From: Arabidopsis thaliana
Taxonomy: Eukaryota; Streptophyta; Magnoliopsida; Brassicales; Brassicaceae
Direction of reading: 5' to 3'
Length of the DNA stretch: 64,000 nt
NCBI RefSeq assembly: GCF_000001735.4
Contig: NC_003074.8
Coordinates: 20,653,261 to 20,717,260 of the forward strand
Of the stretch, positions 20,587 through 32,340 are shown piece by piece. Position 1 is the stretch's first letter; every line of letters starts with the position of its first letter. The position numbers and the translations under genes are program-made. Below the pieces are notes generated by a model. The model saw only the letters and a program-made list of their open reading frames with translations, was not told the DNA's origin and did not search any database.

Positions 20587-22551
20587 ATGGAAGAGAGAAA
20601 AGTGAAGAGAATTATCATGTTCCCTCTACCGTTTACAGGACACTTCAACCCTATGATCGAGCTTGCTGGAATATTCCACAACCGTGGCTTCTCCGTCACG
20701 ATACTCCACACTTCTTTCAACTTCCCGGATCCTTCTCGCCATCCACAGTTTACTTTTCGAACTATCACTCACAAAAACGAAGGAGAAGAAGACCCTCTCT
20801 CTCAATCAGAAACTTCTTCGGGTAAGGACCTCGTCGTCCTTATTAGTCTGCTGAAACAATACTACACCGAGCCGTCTCTTGCAGAGGAAGTAGGCGAAGG
20901 AGGGACGGTGTGTTGTTTGGTCTCCGACGCTCTATGGGGGAGGAACACGGAGATTGTAGCGAAAGAGATTGGAGTGTGTACAATGGTGATGAGGACTAGT
21001 GGTGCGGCAACGTTTTGTGCTTATACAGCTTTCCCTCTCCTTATAGATAAGGGTTACCTTCCTATACAAGGTAATATTGTTTTATGTTAAGATTTGTTTC
21101 CTTGCAGCAAAGTTCGAGTAAACATACACTTATCTTTCAATTTTTTGTTTTTCTAAGAAATACATATATTTATAGTTTGGTTTCTTTTCTTTTTCAACTA
21201 TATACAGTTATCGGATTTAAAGCCAAATTAGTATAGTGGCGACAATAAACAAAAGTTGGTTAGAAATTTATTGTAAACAATACAAAATAGTAGATAATAA
21301 TATTAAAAAATATTAAATATGAACGGTTACTTTTTTTCCTTTCCGATAATGTATACATGGACCATATTAATTTTGCGATATACTTAACGGTAAATCATCA
21401 AGTCAATTTAAGTTGGACTTATTTTTATTACACCACTTGTCACTTCTCTATAAAACAGTTTTTTATATAAAATAATTGCAATTGGGTAGTTATAATACAT
21501 GTTATTGGATTATATAATCCAAAATTTTCGCCTCGAAGGATTAGTTTCCGTTTTGGTTTAGGATTCCTGGTTGAAAAAAAAGTTTCTTAACATTTTTTTA
21601 GCAATATTAAAGATTTGCCACCCACTATTTTTAACTTCAGGTTCTAGATTAGATGAGCTAGTGACAGAGCTTCCACCTTTGAAAGTGAAGGATCTTCCTG
21701 TAATAAAAACGAAAGAGCCTGAGGGACTAAACCGAATACTTAACGACATGGTGGAAGGAGCCAAGTTATCTTCCGGAGTCGTATGGAACACATTTGAAGA
21801 TCTTGAAAGACATTCACTCATGGATTGTCGCAGCAAGTTACAAGTTCCGTTGTTCCCAATCGGACCGTTTCACAAACATAGAACCGATCTTCCACCGAAG
21901 CCAAAGAACAAGGACAAGGACGATGATGAAATATTAACCGATTGGCTTAACAAGCAAGCTCCGCAGTCTGTGGTCTATGTGAGTTTTGGAAGCCTTGCAG
22001 CTATAGAAGAGAATGAGTTTTTCGAAATTGCTTGGGGTCTAAGAAACAGCGAACTACCATTCTTGTGGGTGGTTAGGCCCGGGATGGTCCGGGGAACCGA
22101 GTGGCTTGAGTCATTGCCTTGTGGGTTTTTGGAAAATATTGGTCATCAGGGAAAAATTGTGAAATGGGTGAATCAACTAGAGACATTGGCCCATCCTGCG
22201 GTTGGAGCGTTTTGGACGCACTGTGGATGGAACTCAACAATAGAGAGCATATGTGAAGGTGTTCCAATGATATGTACGCCGTGTTTCTCGGACCAGCATG
22301 TGAACGCGAGGTACATCGTTGATGTATGGCGAGTCGGGATGATGTTAGAGAGATGTAAGATGGAAAGGACGGAGATTGAGAAGGTAGTAACAAGTGTAAT
22401 GATGGAGAATGGAGCTGGATTGACAGAGATGTGTTTGGAGTTGAAAGAGAAAGCTAATGTTTGCTTAAGTGAAGATGGGTCTTCTTCCAAGTATCTAGAC
22501 AAACTTGTCAGTCATGTCCTGTCTTTTGATTCCTCGGCTTTTGCAAGTTAA
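20587..22551 (+). CDS. UGT76F2: UDP-glycosyltransferase 76F2
   Basis: Two exons, 20587-21070 and 21641-22551, giving 464 aa. Start chosen at [12 protein letters not shown], collinear with UGT76F1; an in-frame ATG at 20509 would add 26 residues with no counterpart. His19 (FTGHFNP) and Asp (LVSDALWG) form the catalytic pair; the PSPG box starts at [17 protein letters not shown] and ends SDQ. Compared with UGT76F1 it has a longer charged loop before the donor domain ([13 protein letters not shown]) and differences around residues 80-105, the acceptor side, so acceptor preference may differ. The substrate is not known to me. The intron sits at the same codon as in UGT76F1, showing tandem duplication of a two-exon gene. 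Confidence 0.95.
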
Positions 22552-23214
22552 AATAAATTACAAGGAGCAAAATGTCTAGGCACTTTTCAAAATCATAATG
22601 TTGGTTGTTTGGTTTATATGATTTTCGATGAGATATTTATTATTCATCACTTTATGATTTTGATTAAATTCAAGATTTATTAAATTTTCCTTATATTGTA
22701 TGCATATGTTGAATGTTGATATTACATATTTTCATAATAGTTAAATTCAAATTTTATTTAATTCTATGTCTACATTTTTTTATCAACAGTTTTATGTCTA
22801 CATTTAACTATCAGTTGTGGGTATCTAACTCGATCAAGGAATCATTATTGGTTGGTTAATGAATCCAATGAGCTTTCCACCCTAATAGATCGATAATCTT
22901 ACTTTTATGATGAATCTAAAAAAAAAACAAATAACATATTTTTGTTCTTACTTTTTAAATATAATTGGTGGGTCAAATGTATGTGTAATCAGTCAATCTG
23001 TTATGCAACTATGCTCATACTATCAGGCGACGACTAGTTCCGTATTGGGATTTTTAAAACCACTGCTGAAACACCAAATAATACAACAAATCTTATATAT
23101 CCTCACAATCTCTAATAACAAAAACAAAAGTTCACTCTAAAACATTTCAGTGAGGTTTTACCGGGACTGATCGGATATGCCGATAGAGTTTATAAAACTT
23201 TTTAAAAAAAACAA
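22552..23214. other. Spacer downstream of UGT76F2
   Basis: AT-rich, 3' UTR of UGT76F2 followed by non-coding sequence leading into a broken third UGT copy. Confidence 0.5.
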
Positions 23215-23497
23215 AAAATGGATGAAAGAAAGTGAGGAAAATAATCATGTTCCCTTTTACTATTTCCGGGACACTTCAACTCAATGATCCAACTAGCCAG
23301 AATATTCCACCACCTTGGTCGTCACGGTTCTCCACACTTCTTTCAACTCCCCATATCCTTCTCACTACCAACTCTTCACTTTTCGAACCATCCGTCACAA
23401 CAACGAAGGAGGAGAAGATCCTCTGAGTCAACCAGAGGCTTCTAGTATGGATCTTGTTGCCTTTATGTTTTTAAACGCGTACTCTTCAAACCTTTGA
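23215..23497 (+). pseudogene. UGT76F-type pseudogene (exon 1 fragment)
   Basis: The sequence around ATGGATGAAAGAAAG lines up with the starts of UGT76F1 and UGT76F2: KIIMFPF, then a HFN-like region, then [20 protein letters not shown] and [17 protein letters not shown]. The frame is lost: a TGA follows the fifth codon, the reading shifts near the PGHF motif, bases are missing where the paralogues encode GFS, and the similarity ends near 23490. There is no second exon. It is the remnant of a third tandem UGT copy. Confidence 0.88.
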
Positions 23498-26400
23498 ATG
23501 TTTATCATTTTTAGTAAAGAGTAGTGTTGGTTGATACTTGTTACGATTCTACATCCATTATAGTGACTTGTGAGTTATGCAAGAGGATATGGATAATGGA
23601 CCATTATACCTAGGGTTGATGGGAAACATAGCCAAGATAAAACCTAAAACCAAAGTCAATGTATGTGAATGTTATAATCAATTTTAACCCGTTTTATTTA
23701 TTATTTCTAACTGAATCTGATCTATATCAAATAAAACTGAAGTTAGGACTAAGAAAAGGTATTTTGACGATAGGACCAACCCTCTCTAACCAAAAACTGT
23801 AAGTATGAAACTGAAAGAGATCTCTAAGAAATACGAAGATAGGTAGTAATTTCTCATATTTTGGACTTTTTGTGAATCGAGTTTCAGCATAACCTTATTA
23901 TCATTGTACATATATATATATACAATGAGTAATCTCATGATCATAATAAAAAAAAAAGAGTAATCTCATGATAACTGATAAGTGAAAGTTTTCATTTACC
24001 TATATGTGTATTAGTGTTATCATCGTATATCCCTAATGAAATTCAATTGTTTGTATGTTATTATCGTATGAATAAACTAATTTAAAACTGAACTGAAGTT
24101 TTAAATAAATTGAATGGTTGTGAGAAAAAAAAACTGAACATAACTGGATTCCTACAAAAGGAGGTGATTTGTCAAAAGAAAATGCTACGAGATAACTAGT
24201 AAGCAGAAAGTTGGAGTTTTCTATTCCATATTGGAACTGGAAGCTTAAGATAATATATGTCGATGTAGGTTTGTAGTTTTCAGTACTAATTTTAAATTGT
24301 TATTGTTGTCTTATGTAGCTAATTGAACAAAAATATCGGATATTCAGATTTATATGAAGGCGGATTCGGCGCCGGACAAACACGTGAGAGAAAGACAAAA
24401 ACCACGTGCGGAAGAAAGTAACCTTGTTATGGGCGATAATGGTCTATGGGAACACATCAGTTCCTGCCCAGCTGCGCTCGTGTCAGCTCCATTAACCATC
24501 CGCAATCAGCGAAACAATGGTCGGAACTTTTGATTTCGATTTTGTTTTTTTTAGTCTTCCAATCAGTTTCTTTTCTCTTATCTGAACTTCAGAGTTTAAA
24601 CGTTCATCTTTAAATAGTGATTCACTTGATCTCGAATGTCACTGTGCTTATATACTATCATGGTAATGGTAGTAACAAATTGGCCTAACTTCAAAAAATA
24701 TATATAAAAAAATAGCCTAACTTCTATTTGGTGGTTGAACATGTTAATCATACATTTTAATCGAAAAGTTGTAATCATATGTTTCTAATGATAACATATG
24801 AAAATTGTAACGTTTGTTTAACATATAATATAATGAAGTCACATATGGTTTTAGACAATGAACTATCAGACCTTACCTGTATAGAATCTTTATAATATCA
24901 GGTTTAGATTTAGTTTCGGATTTTCCATATTATTTGTTTTAGTTGTTCTTATATCATGAACTGATTTGATTCTACTCAAGAGTAATGCAGACAAATTGCA
25001 CATCGGCAAAAAGATTCCTAACAGCGTGCATGTCATGATTATTCAACAATCATTAATCATACCAATATTAATAATGCGAAAAACATAATATATAGACGAT
25101 ACATTGCTCTTGTGGAAAAATCACAAATATTGTTAAGATCGTATATTATAGTTGAACTCACTTGATGAATGATGAAGACGACTTATGGACACACATGCAT
25201 TTATGTATAGAAAAAAAAGATTTGATTTCTTAATGTAACCGTAACGGCAAGCAAATCAAAATTGAAGGGAAATATAGTAATAGTCGGTCTGAGTATACGC
25301 CGTCAGCCACGTTCGGCCGACAATTCATTTCCCAAACAAAGTGTCGTCTCTTCATTATCCATTTCTCGTCGTTTTTCTACAAATTAATTTTCTTTTGGTT
25401 TTCCTTCTCTTAGAGAATACAGTTTGCAAGTTATACTTCTTTTCACGTTATCGTTATATCATTAGGCGTTACTTAAAGCAAGATAGTATTTTTTTCTTAC
25501 TTACTTTTTTCTCGTTATTTTAAAATGTAGATATATTTGTATTTAGTCTTGAAAATCGTAATTTTGATTTTTTTTAGTACAATATGTGCTTATGTCAATT
25601 AATTAATTTAAATTTAAACCGATATTCATTGACCCTTATGCAGCATTGAATGAGAAAAAGTGAAAAACATTGTACTTAGAAGTCAAAAGGAGACGCATGA
25701 TCGATCTTGTGAAATCAATCCTTATACAGAAAGAAAGGATTAATGAAAGTAAAGTTTACTATTTCGTTTCTTTTTAACAAATAAATATATTATGAGCCAG
25801 TTTAAGCTAAGCAACTCAAAAATGAATAAAGATTTCACAATGACTTTTTTTTTTTTTTGGACAAAACTTTTTGTGATTGATAAATAAATAAAATCATTGT
25901 TTTCGTCGAGATATCCAAAATCAAGTAACGTTGGTCCTAATAATTATTATTACTGCGATCTAAACATATAACTGCATCAATTAATTGAGGGAAAACAAAA
26001 AGACATGTAATCCATTGATAATCAATTAAAGACCAAAAAAACGTTTTAAGTAATAAGGCCTATTCTTTTAACCTTTCAATCTGCGTTCAAAGCGGCGCCG
26101 TATATTGAACACGATTAATAATTCATTGAACTGCACCAAAGGACAAAGTTCTCTTTTACCATTTAAAAGCCTAATAGTATGAGTTTTTTAATTCAAGAAT
26201 ATATTATTAAGCAGGAAAGACAAACCTCAAATTTATTTGTTCATGCACGACAAAAAGAAAATGTATGTCTTTACTTTTAGTGGAATTTTTACATTATTTC
26301 TACACCCAAAAATATATTTTTTAATACATATATTCAATTGTTATTACTTATTAGATAGCAAAGGGAGACATGAAGCGTGCGAACACGACAATACACAAAT

Positions 26401-26632
26401 AGTATCAAATCGGCTTTGGTCGGTTGGTCATCTCTCTGTATTTCTCTAATACATGTTCATATATATAAATCACCAACCCATGAGCTTATGTTATTCAATC
26501 TCTCGTAATATATATATTGAATACCCTTTCATCTTCTAAATTTATTGTAACCAACGAAAGAAAAAGTTTCGATTACCTATCTTTTTCCGGCAATAACATT
26601 TCTCTTCTAAGATTTTGCTAAAAGAGTTAAAA
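23498..26632. other. Long AT-rich intergenic region upstream of the DUF620 gene
   Basis: About 3.1 kb without convincing coding sequence. A slightly GC-richer island at 24360-24530 contains two ACGTG-core motifs (CACGTGAG near 24381 and CCACGTGC near 24402). A TATATAAAT at about 26462 is a fair TATA candidate for the gene at 26633. Nothing else is recognisable. Confidence 0.5.
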
Positions 26633-28078
26633 ATGAGAACACTTTGTCCTAATTTCGATAGAGAAGACGGTTTAGAGACGGTATTGGAAGTTCCGATGCC
26701 GGAGGAGTTGTTCTGTTCGGACAACAACAAGAGCGGCGCTTGGCGTAGCGTCAAATCTAGTTTGCTCCGGTCACCGCCGGATAACAGTAGCAGCCTTGCC
26801 ACACTATTCGGCGGTCGTGACTCTCAGATTCAGATGCTTCTTGGAATCGTTGGAGCTCCGTCGATACCTCTCCCTATTTCTTCCGATCAGGCCAAGATTG
26901 ATCATCCCATCTCCAATCTCATTAAAAACCAATCTATTGTAAGTTATTATACTAATCTTGCGTTTGATTTAGGGTTTCATATGCTAGCGTCTAAACAATT
27001 GTATCACAGATTTACTTGAGCAACAAGTTTCTGATTTTGCTTTTGATCTGTTTTTGGGTATCAATAGGAATCAGCCATGGCGAAGTACATAGTAAAGCAA
27101 TACACTGCAGCCGCTGGAGGAGAGATGGCTTTGGATGCCGTGGAGAGCATGTACGCGATGGGAAAGGTGAAGATGGGAGTGACTGAGTTTTGTGCAGCGA
27201 AAACCCTAAATGGGAAGAGGAAGAAGAAGATGGTGAGGATAAGAAACGTCAATAACAACAACGGAAACGGAGGAGAGATGGGAGGTTTTGTGTTATGGAA
27301 GAAAGGTTCGAGTCAATGGAGTTTAGAGCTTGTGGTTTCGGGTTGTAAAGTTAGTGCTGGTTGTGATGGTAACGTGGATTGGAGACAAAGCCCTTGGCTC
27401 GCACATTCTCATGCTTCTAATGAACCTTCTGGACCTCTTAGAAGGTTCCTTCAAGGGCTTGATCCTAAAACCACAGCAAATTTATTTGCGGGATCCGTTT
27501 GCGTGGGTGAAAAGGCGGTTAACAACGAAGAATGCTTTGTGCTTAAGCTCGAAACGCAGCCTTCGGGACTTAAATCTAGAAGCAAGAGCGGTATGGAGAC
27601 AGTGAAGCATACCGTGTGGGGATGTTTTGGTCAAAGAACAGGACTTTTGGTTCAATTAGAGGATACTTATCTAGTACGGATCAAGACCGGTCTGGAAGAT
27701 GAAGATATGGTCTTGTGGGAAACGACGTCTGAGACATTGATCCAAGATTATAAGAGCATTGATGGGATTCAGATCGCTCACAGAGGAAAAACACGTGTCT
27801 CATTGTTGAGGCTTGATGAGAGCTTAGAGAGCCATTCAAAGACTACAATGGAAGAGAGTTGGGAGATTGAAGAAGTGGGTTTTAATGTGAAGGGTTTGTC
27901 TTCAGATTTCTTCTTGCCTCCTGGTGACTTGTGTATTAAGGAAGAAGAAGAAACCGGGTTTAGTTTCGGAGATTATACTAGTCCTATGCTGCTTCCATTG
28001 AAGGTTAGTACCACTTCATGGAAAATCAAGTCCTCAAAAGTCACAGCTATTGAAGATTTTGGTGAATTTGAGGGATAA
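26633..28078 (+). CDS. DUF620 family protein
   Basis: Two exons, 26633-26938 and 27068-28078, phase 0, giving 438 aa. The N terminus MRTLCPNFDREDGLETVLEV is the hallmark of the plant DUF620 family, which settles the start over the in-frame ATG at 26615. Other family landmarks: HPISNLIKNQSI at the exon junction, AKYIVKQYTAAAGGE, KMGVTEFCAAKTLNGK, ELVVSGCKVSAGCDGNVDWR, GPLRRFLQGLDPK, NLFAGSVCVGEKAV and SWEIEEVGFNVKGLSSDFF near the C terminus. No signal peptide or membrane span. Function unknown. Probably AT3G55720. Convergent with MYB109. Confidence 0.92.
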
Positions 28079-28853
28079 AAAAGTGAAGACGTTTCAAGAT
28101 ATTTTTATTGTAAATTGATCTTCATTTTGTATATATATGGAAAATTATGGAGAAAAGTGCTTGTAAATAACATTATAAAGAATAGAAAAGCAAGCCTTTT
28201 TCCTTCTTCTCTCTCATTTATGTACTCTTACATTTTTCCTCTTATCTAGCTTCGTCTTGTACTTGTCACTTATAGTGTGCTCTGTTTAAAAACAGAGTAA
28301 CCAAAAAAAAAACAGCAAAAGAAACAGAGTAATAACAACCTCTTTAAACCACAAACCAAAGCCTTTTAGCCCATGTTAAGACACTCCATGGGCCTAAGCC
28401 CAACTGCTTACATTTTTAACCGAACCGAATTTAACCAGATAGCTATTAGCCTATTAGAGTTCTTCTTAATCCAAGAACCAAAACTTCACAGTAGAAGAAC
28501 CAAAAAAATTTGTTACATGAAAATATATACAAGAAGCCGCTAATTCGGAGAGTCTCTTCCCGATAACTTAATATAAATGGTGTTTGAAGGAAAAAAAAAA
28601 GAAGCCGCTAATTTCATTTGAAGTTTGAAACAACAACCAATGACGATATTTATGATCTAGGATTTTATATAATAAGAGACACGATACATACTCTGTTTTC
28701 TATCTTTCTTCCACCAAATCCGAATCAAAATGTCAGAAACAACAACATCCATAAGTACCAGTCTGGTACTTATTCATCATCTATATGCGTCAAAGCGCAA
28801 AGAATCAAAAGAAAAAAAAGGGGTTGATGAATCTCAAGCCCTACTTTTGAGTT
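28079..28853. other. Convergent intergenic region between DUF620 and MYB109
   Basis: Contains the 3' UTRs of both genes. It includes CATGGGCCTAAGCCCA (28388-28403), a near-palindromic pair of site II-like hexamers in an odd place for a promoter motif. No gene is seen. Confidence 0.45.
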
Positions 28854-30703
28854 TCAGCTTCTTGCACAGAAGAAATCTTGTCTAGGCATCATTCCAGTAA
28901 ACTTGATTCGAGGATCATTATAATTGTAATTATCCATCTTCAAACTCTGTTCTGCTTCTCTGACAACAGCATTGTCAAGGCCACTCTTTATCCATGCAAT
29001 GTTGTTCAAATCGGTTGCTATAGATATTAGTTCTTGGTTGAAAACCGCAGAAGGCTCTTCATAATCCACAAACTCAGGTCCCAACACCGAGTTACGTGAG
29101 AACTTAGTTTCAGCTGGAAGAGTAGAGCAGCCGTGACCACATTTTGACGGGATTTGAGGTTCATCACAAAGAGATTGTAGAAATTTACCAGCCAATGAAT
29201 CGGGTTTAGCTGCTTGAATCAACGGTCCCTCACATGGAACTATATTGTAGTCTCTGTAACCATTTTTCTGGCTGGTTGGGTTATAGATACTGAATGCACC
29301 AACGCGAGCCACGGGGCGAAACACGTTATTTTCTGTTGGAACGTTACTCACTACCGGTGGAGCTTGTTCTTGTTGTTCTTGAGGTTCTTGAGGTTCATTA
29401 GCTGCCTCTTCCATTACAACATCACTCACTTGTGGAGGCTTTGGCGGGGAGGAATTGATATCTCCTTGAGGCAACTGTTGTTTTGAGGATGGAGGATTAG
29501 TTGTTTCATCGACATTTTCGTTTTTGACGGAAGCGGTAGTAACTGAATTAGCCATCCATTGACCATTATTCCATAGATCTGCGTATTTACGTCTAAGAGT
29601 TGAGTTCCAATGGTTCTTGATAGCGTTATCTGTTCTTCCAGTTAACAGTTTCGCAATCACTGCCCATTTGTTTCCGTGAACCGCGTGAGCAGAAATTATC
29701 ATACGATCTTCCTCATCTGCAAGCAGATCAAACAAGACCAAATGAAAAAAAAAAAAATCAATCTTTCAAGCCAAATCCAAAAGAATCCAAAAAGTGGATA
29801 ACAACAATAAACTAAGTTTCGAAATCTCTTCTCCAACATTTCTATAGGCTTCAATTAACAATAAAATCGGTGCAGTGACATAACACACTGTGAACCCTCA
29901 ATCTAGGTTTCATTATCCTTTTTTCTCAGTGAATTACAAACAATCTTTTCTTCTTCTTACTCTATGGCCAAAGTAATCAAGAAAATAAAGAAGGACAAAG
30001 ATTGAGATAAAGTAAAGCAAACATTTTCACAAAACTGCATAAGAAAAACATGACCAAAGTCACAATAAAACAGTCAAACATTGTTCTCATTCACTTCACA
30101 ATCTTCTAACCACAGTAGAATCAGAATTACACAAAACAAAGGAAAACCCAGTAATTTGACACACAAGTCAAAAAATTCATTTGAAGACGAGAACAAACAA
30201 AACAAACCACTCAAGAATTTGTAATGAAGATCGAGAAAATCACTCTGAACATTTGCAAGAAGAACAGTAAAATCAAATCAAACGAAACCTCAAAAACCCA
30301 AAACCCAAAAGCAAAGAATCTGAATTTAGATGTAACAAAATCAAGAGGGTTTTAAAGTTTGTTTACCAGAGAAAGGTTTACGCTTGAGACAAGGGTCAAG
30401 CTGATTACACCAACGCAATCGACAAGATTTACCAGAACGACCAGGGATTCCACGAGCGATCAAACTCCAATTCCTCGGTCCTAGTTTCCTCACAAGCTTC
30501 GTAAGAACCGCGTCTTCCTCCGTAGACCAAGGTCCTTTGACTTTACTCCTAATCCCTCCTCCTCCGCCGCCGCAACCACCACCGCCGCTTGAATCTCCAG
30601 CAGCTAACTCAGCAAGCTCCGCCTCAATCGCAGCACTGATCCCTTCATCGGAATCTCCAGATGCTAAAGGTAACGGCTCCGATTGATGAGTTTCTCCTTC
30701 CAT
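28854..30703 (-). CDS. MYB109: R2R3-MYB transcription factor MYB109
   Basis: Two exons on the minus strand, 30703-30367 and 29716-28854, split by a 650-base intron inside R3, giving 399 aa. Nuclear DNA-binding protein. R2 (about residues 56-104) has the Trp triad W59, W79, W98; R3 (about 107-156) has F111 in place of the first Trp, as usual in plants, then W131 and W150. The R2 helix [17 protein letters not shown] and R3 helix [18 protein letters not shown] are typical of the group that includes MYB44, MYB70, MYB73 and MYB77. Before R2 lies an acidic/Ala-rich stretch and a Gly run (about 40-50) interrupted by Cys44. The C-terminal half is Pro/Gln/Glu-rich, with a [14 protein letters not shown] low-complexity stretch. 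AT3G55730 by gene order. Confidence 0.95.
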
Positions 30704-32340
30704 TTACACAAAAAAAGTTTCGATTTTTTTTTCTTTTTGGCCAAAATTAATTAAAAGAAAAAAAATGAAATTTGGTTTGTACCAGCTTTCCTAACTGCAA
30801 AAGCTTAGTGGGAGGTTTAATAAGAGGAAGGCTTCACGTTCTTTTCGGGTTCGGTTTTTTGTTAATTTACCATTTTACCCCTCTTCTGGGTTCGTTTTTT
30901 CTTCAGCTCCTGTTAAATTACTATTATACCCTTATCCTTCATTGAATTTTCCCCCAAATTTTATTCATAACGCCTAGTCTGTTATGACTCATAATAGCTC
31001 ACCTTTTTTCCACTTTCCACTATATTTTGGTTATGACTCATATTTTTGTTATAATTTAAAATTAGGAGAAAAAACCATTCATTTCCACGAAATTACGTAC
31101 TTGATAAGTTTGGTAGATCTGGGGTTTTTGTTAGTTTGAACATAAAATGATAAAGTTAGAGAGGATTTGTATGTATTAGCGTGTAGTTATAAAGATTATC
31201 TGACATCGAAAATAGTAAGTGTTGAATCAAGTTGAAAGTGATTGATAAAAATTCAATACTGTATATATTTTATATTAACATATCAGTCACCAGATTAGAT
31301 GATCATGCTTTAGAAAATGTCTATAATCTGAGAGAAGACTACTTAAAAAGACAAAAGTATTTTAAGGCCCACCATTAAGTTAGCTTAATCGAACCAAGGC
31401 CCAACGAGGCTTTTGGACTTTACTGATGTGAAAATTTTTAAATAATAAAATTGATTAAGGCCCGCCATTATGCTTAATCGAAATAAAGCCTAACGAGGCC
31501 TTTTGGGCTTTACAGATGCGATATTAAATTAAATTTGTCAGGTTTGGTAGCAGTATTAAATTATAGGAAGTTTTGAGTTTTGACTCCCAAAAAATTACAA
31601 AGTGATAGAAAGCTCGTATAGAATAACTAACTTATCAAAGAGACAAAGATGATTATTTGGACTTTAACTGTTAAGAAATTATTGTCAATTGATCATCACG
31701 CAATCTTTCTGTTTCCATCAGTCTCTCATGACTCTAGTTTCTATTGACTTGTTTTTCTTTAGTTTCTCAATTTTGGCCAAATTATTTATTTTCCAACATT
31801 GGTTTATGCAATTGTCTTGAATTGCATGTATATGTATACATCTTTATAATTTCAAACAATTTGATACATACTATCGAAGAAGATAAAAATGTAGTGTGTT
31901 CTTGGTCCTTTTTTCAAGTTCAAGATACTTGATCCATCAAAACCATCATTAGTAGTCAAACTCTTACTTGCGCTCTACCTCGTTGTATTCATCAAAACTC
32001 TCTAGCTATGTAAGCTTCACCATCAAATTTTAAATACTACTTAATCATAATCAGCCTTCCAAACCACTCACACTTAATACCCTTGATATAAGTCATGACG
32101 TACCTCGTGGTATATCACGAGGAAAATGAACACGACGTGTGATGGAGACGTCTGGTAGACGCAGTCTCAGTGACGACAAAATTGACAACGACGGTGAGGC
32201 AATTTATGCTTTCTGTTTCCGGGACCTTTCTCACTAATACTTCTTAAAAATAAAACGATTAAATAATATAGTTTGGATATAATCTTTTGCTTAACATTTT
32301 TTTTTTTTTATTATTATCCATACTTTTGTAATTTTAGTTT
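30704..32340. promoter_or_regulatory. MYB109 upstream region and spacer
   Basis: Non-coding. A local duplication of about 75 bases is described separately (31363-31520). 32090-32180 has a short GC-richer patch. No gene is seen. Confidence 0.45.
31363..31520. repeat. Short direct duplication
   Basis: 31363-31430 and 31457-31515 are diverged copies of the same sequence (AAGGCCCACCATTA / AAGGCCCGCCATTA, then TTAATCGAA, CCAACGAGGC / CTAACGAGGC, GGACTTTAC / GGGCTTTAC). Each copy contains GGCCCA- or GGGCTT-type hexamers. Confidence 0.7.

Noticed and set aside
24360-24530. GC-richer island considered as an unannotated exon
   Set aside because: No open frame of useful length and no splice signals that join to neighbours; ACGTG motifs suggest regulation at most.
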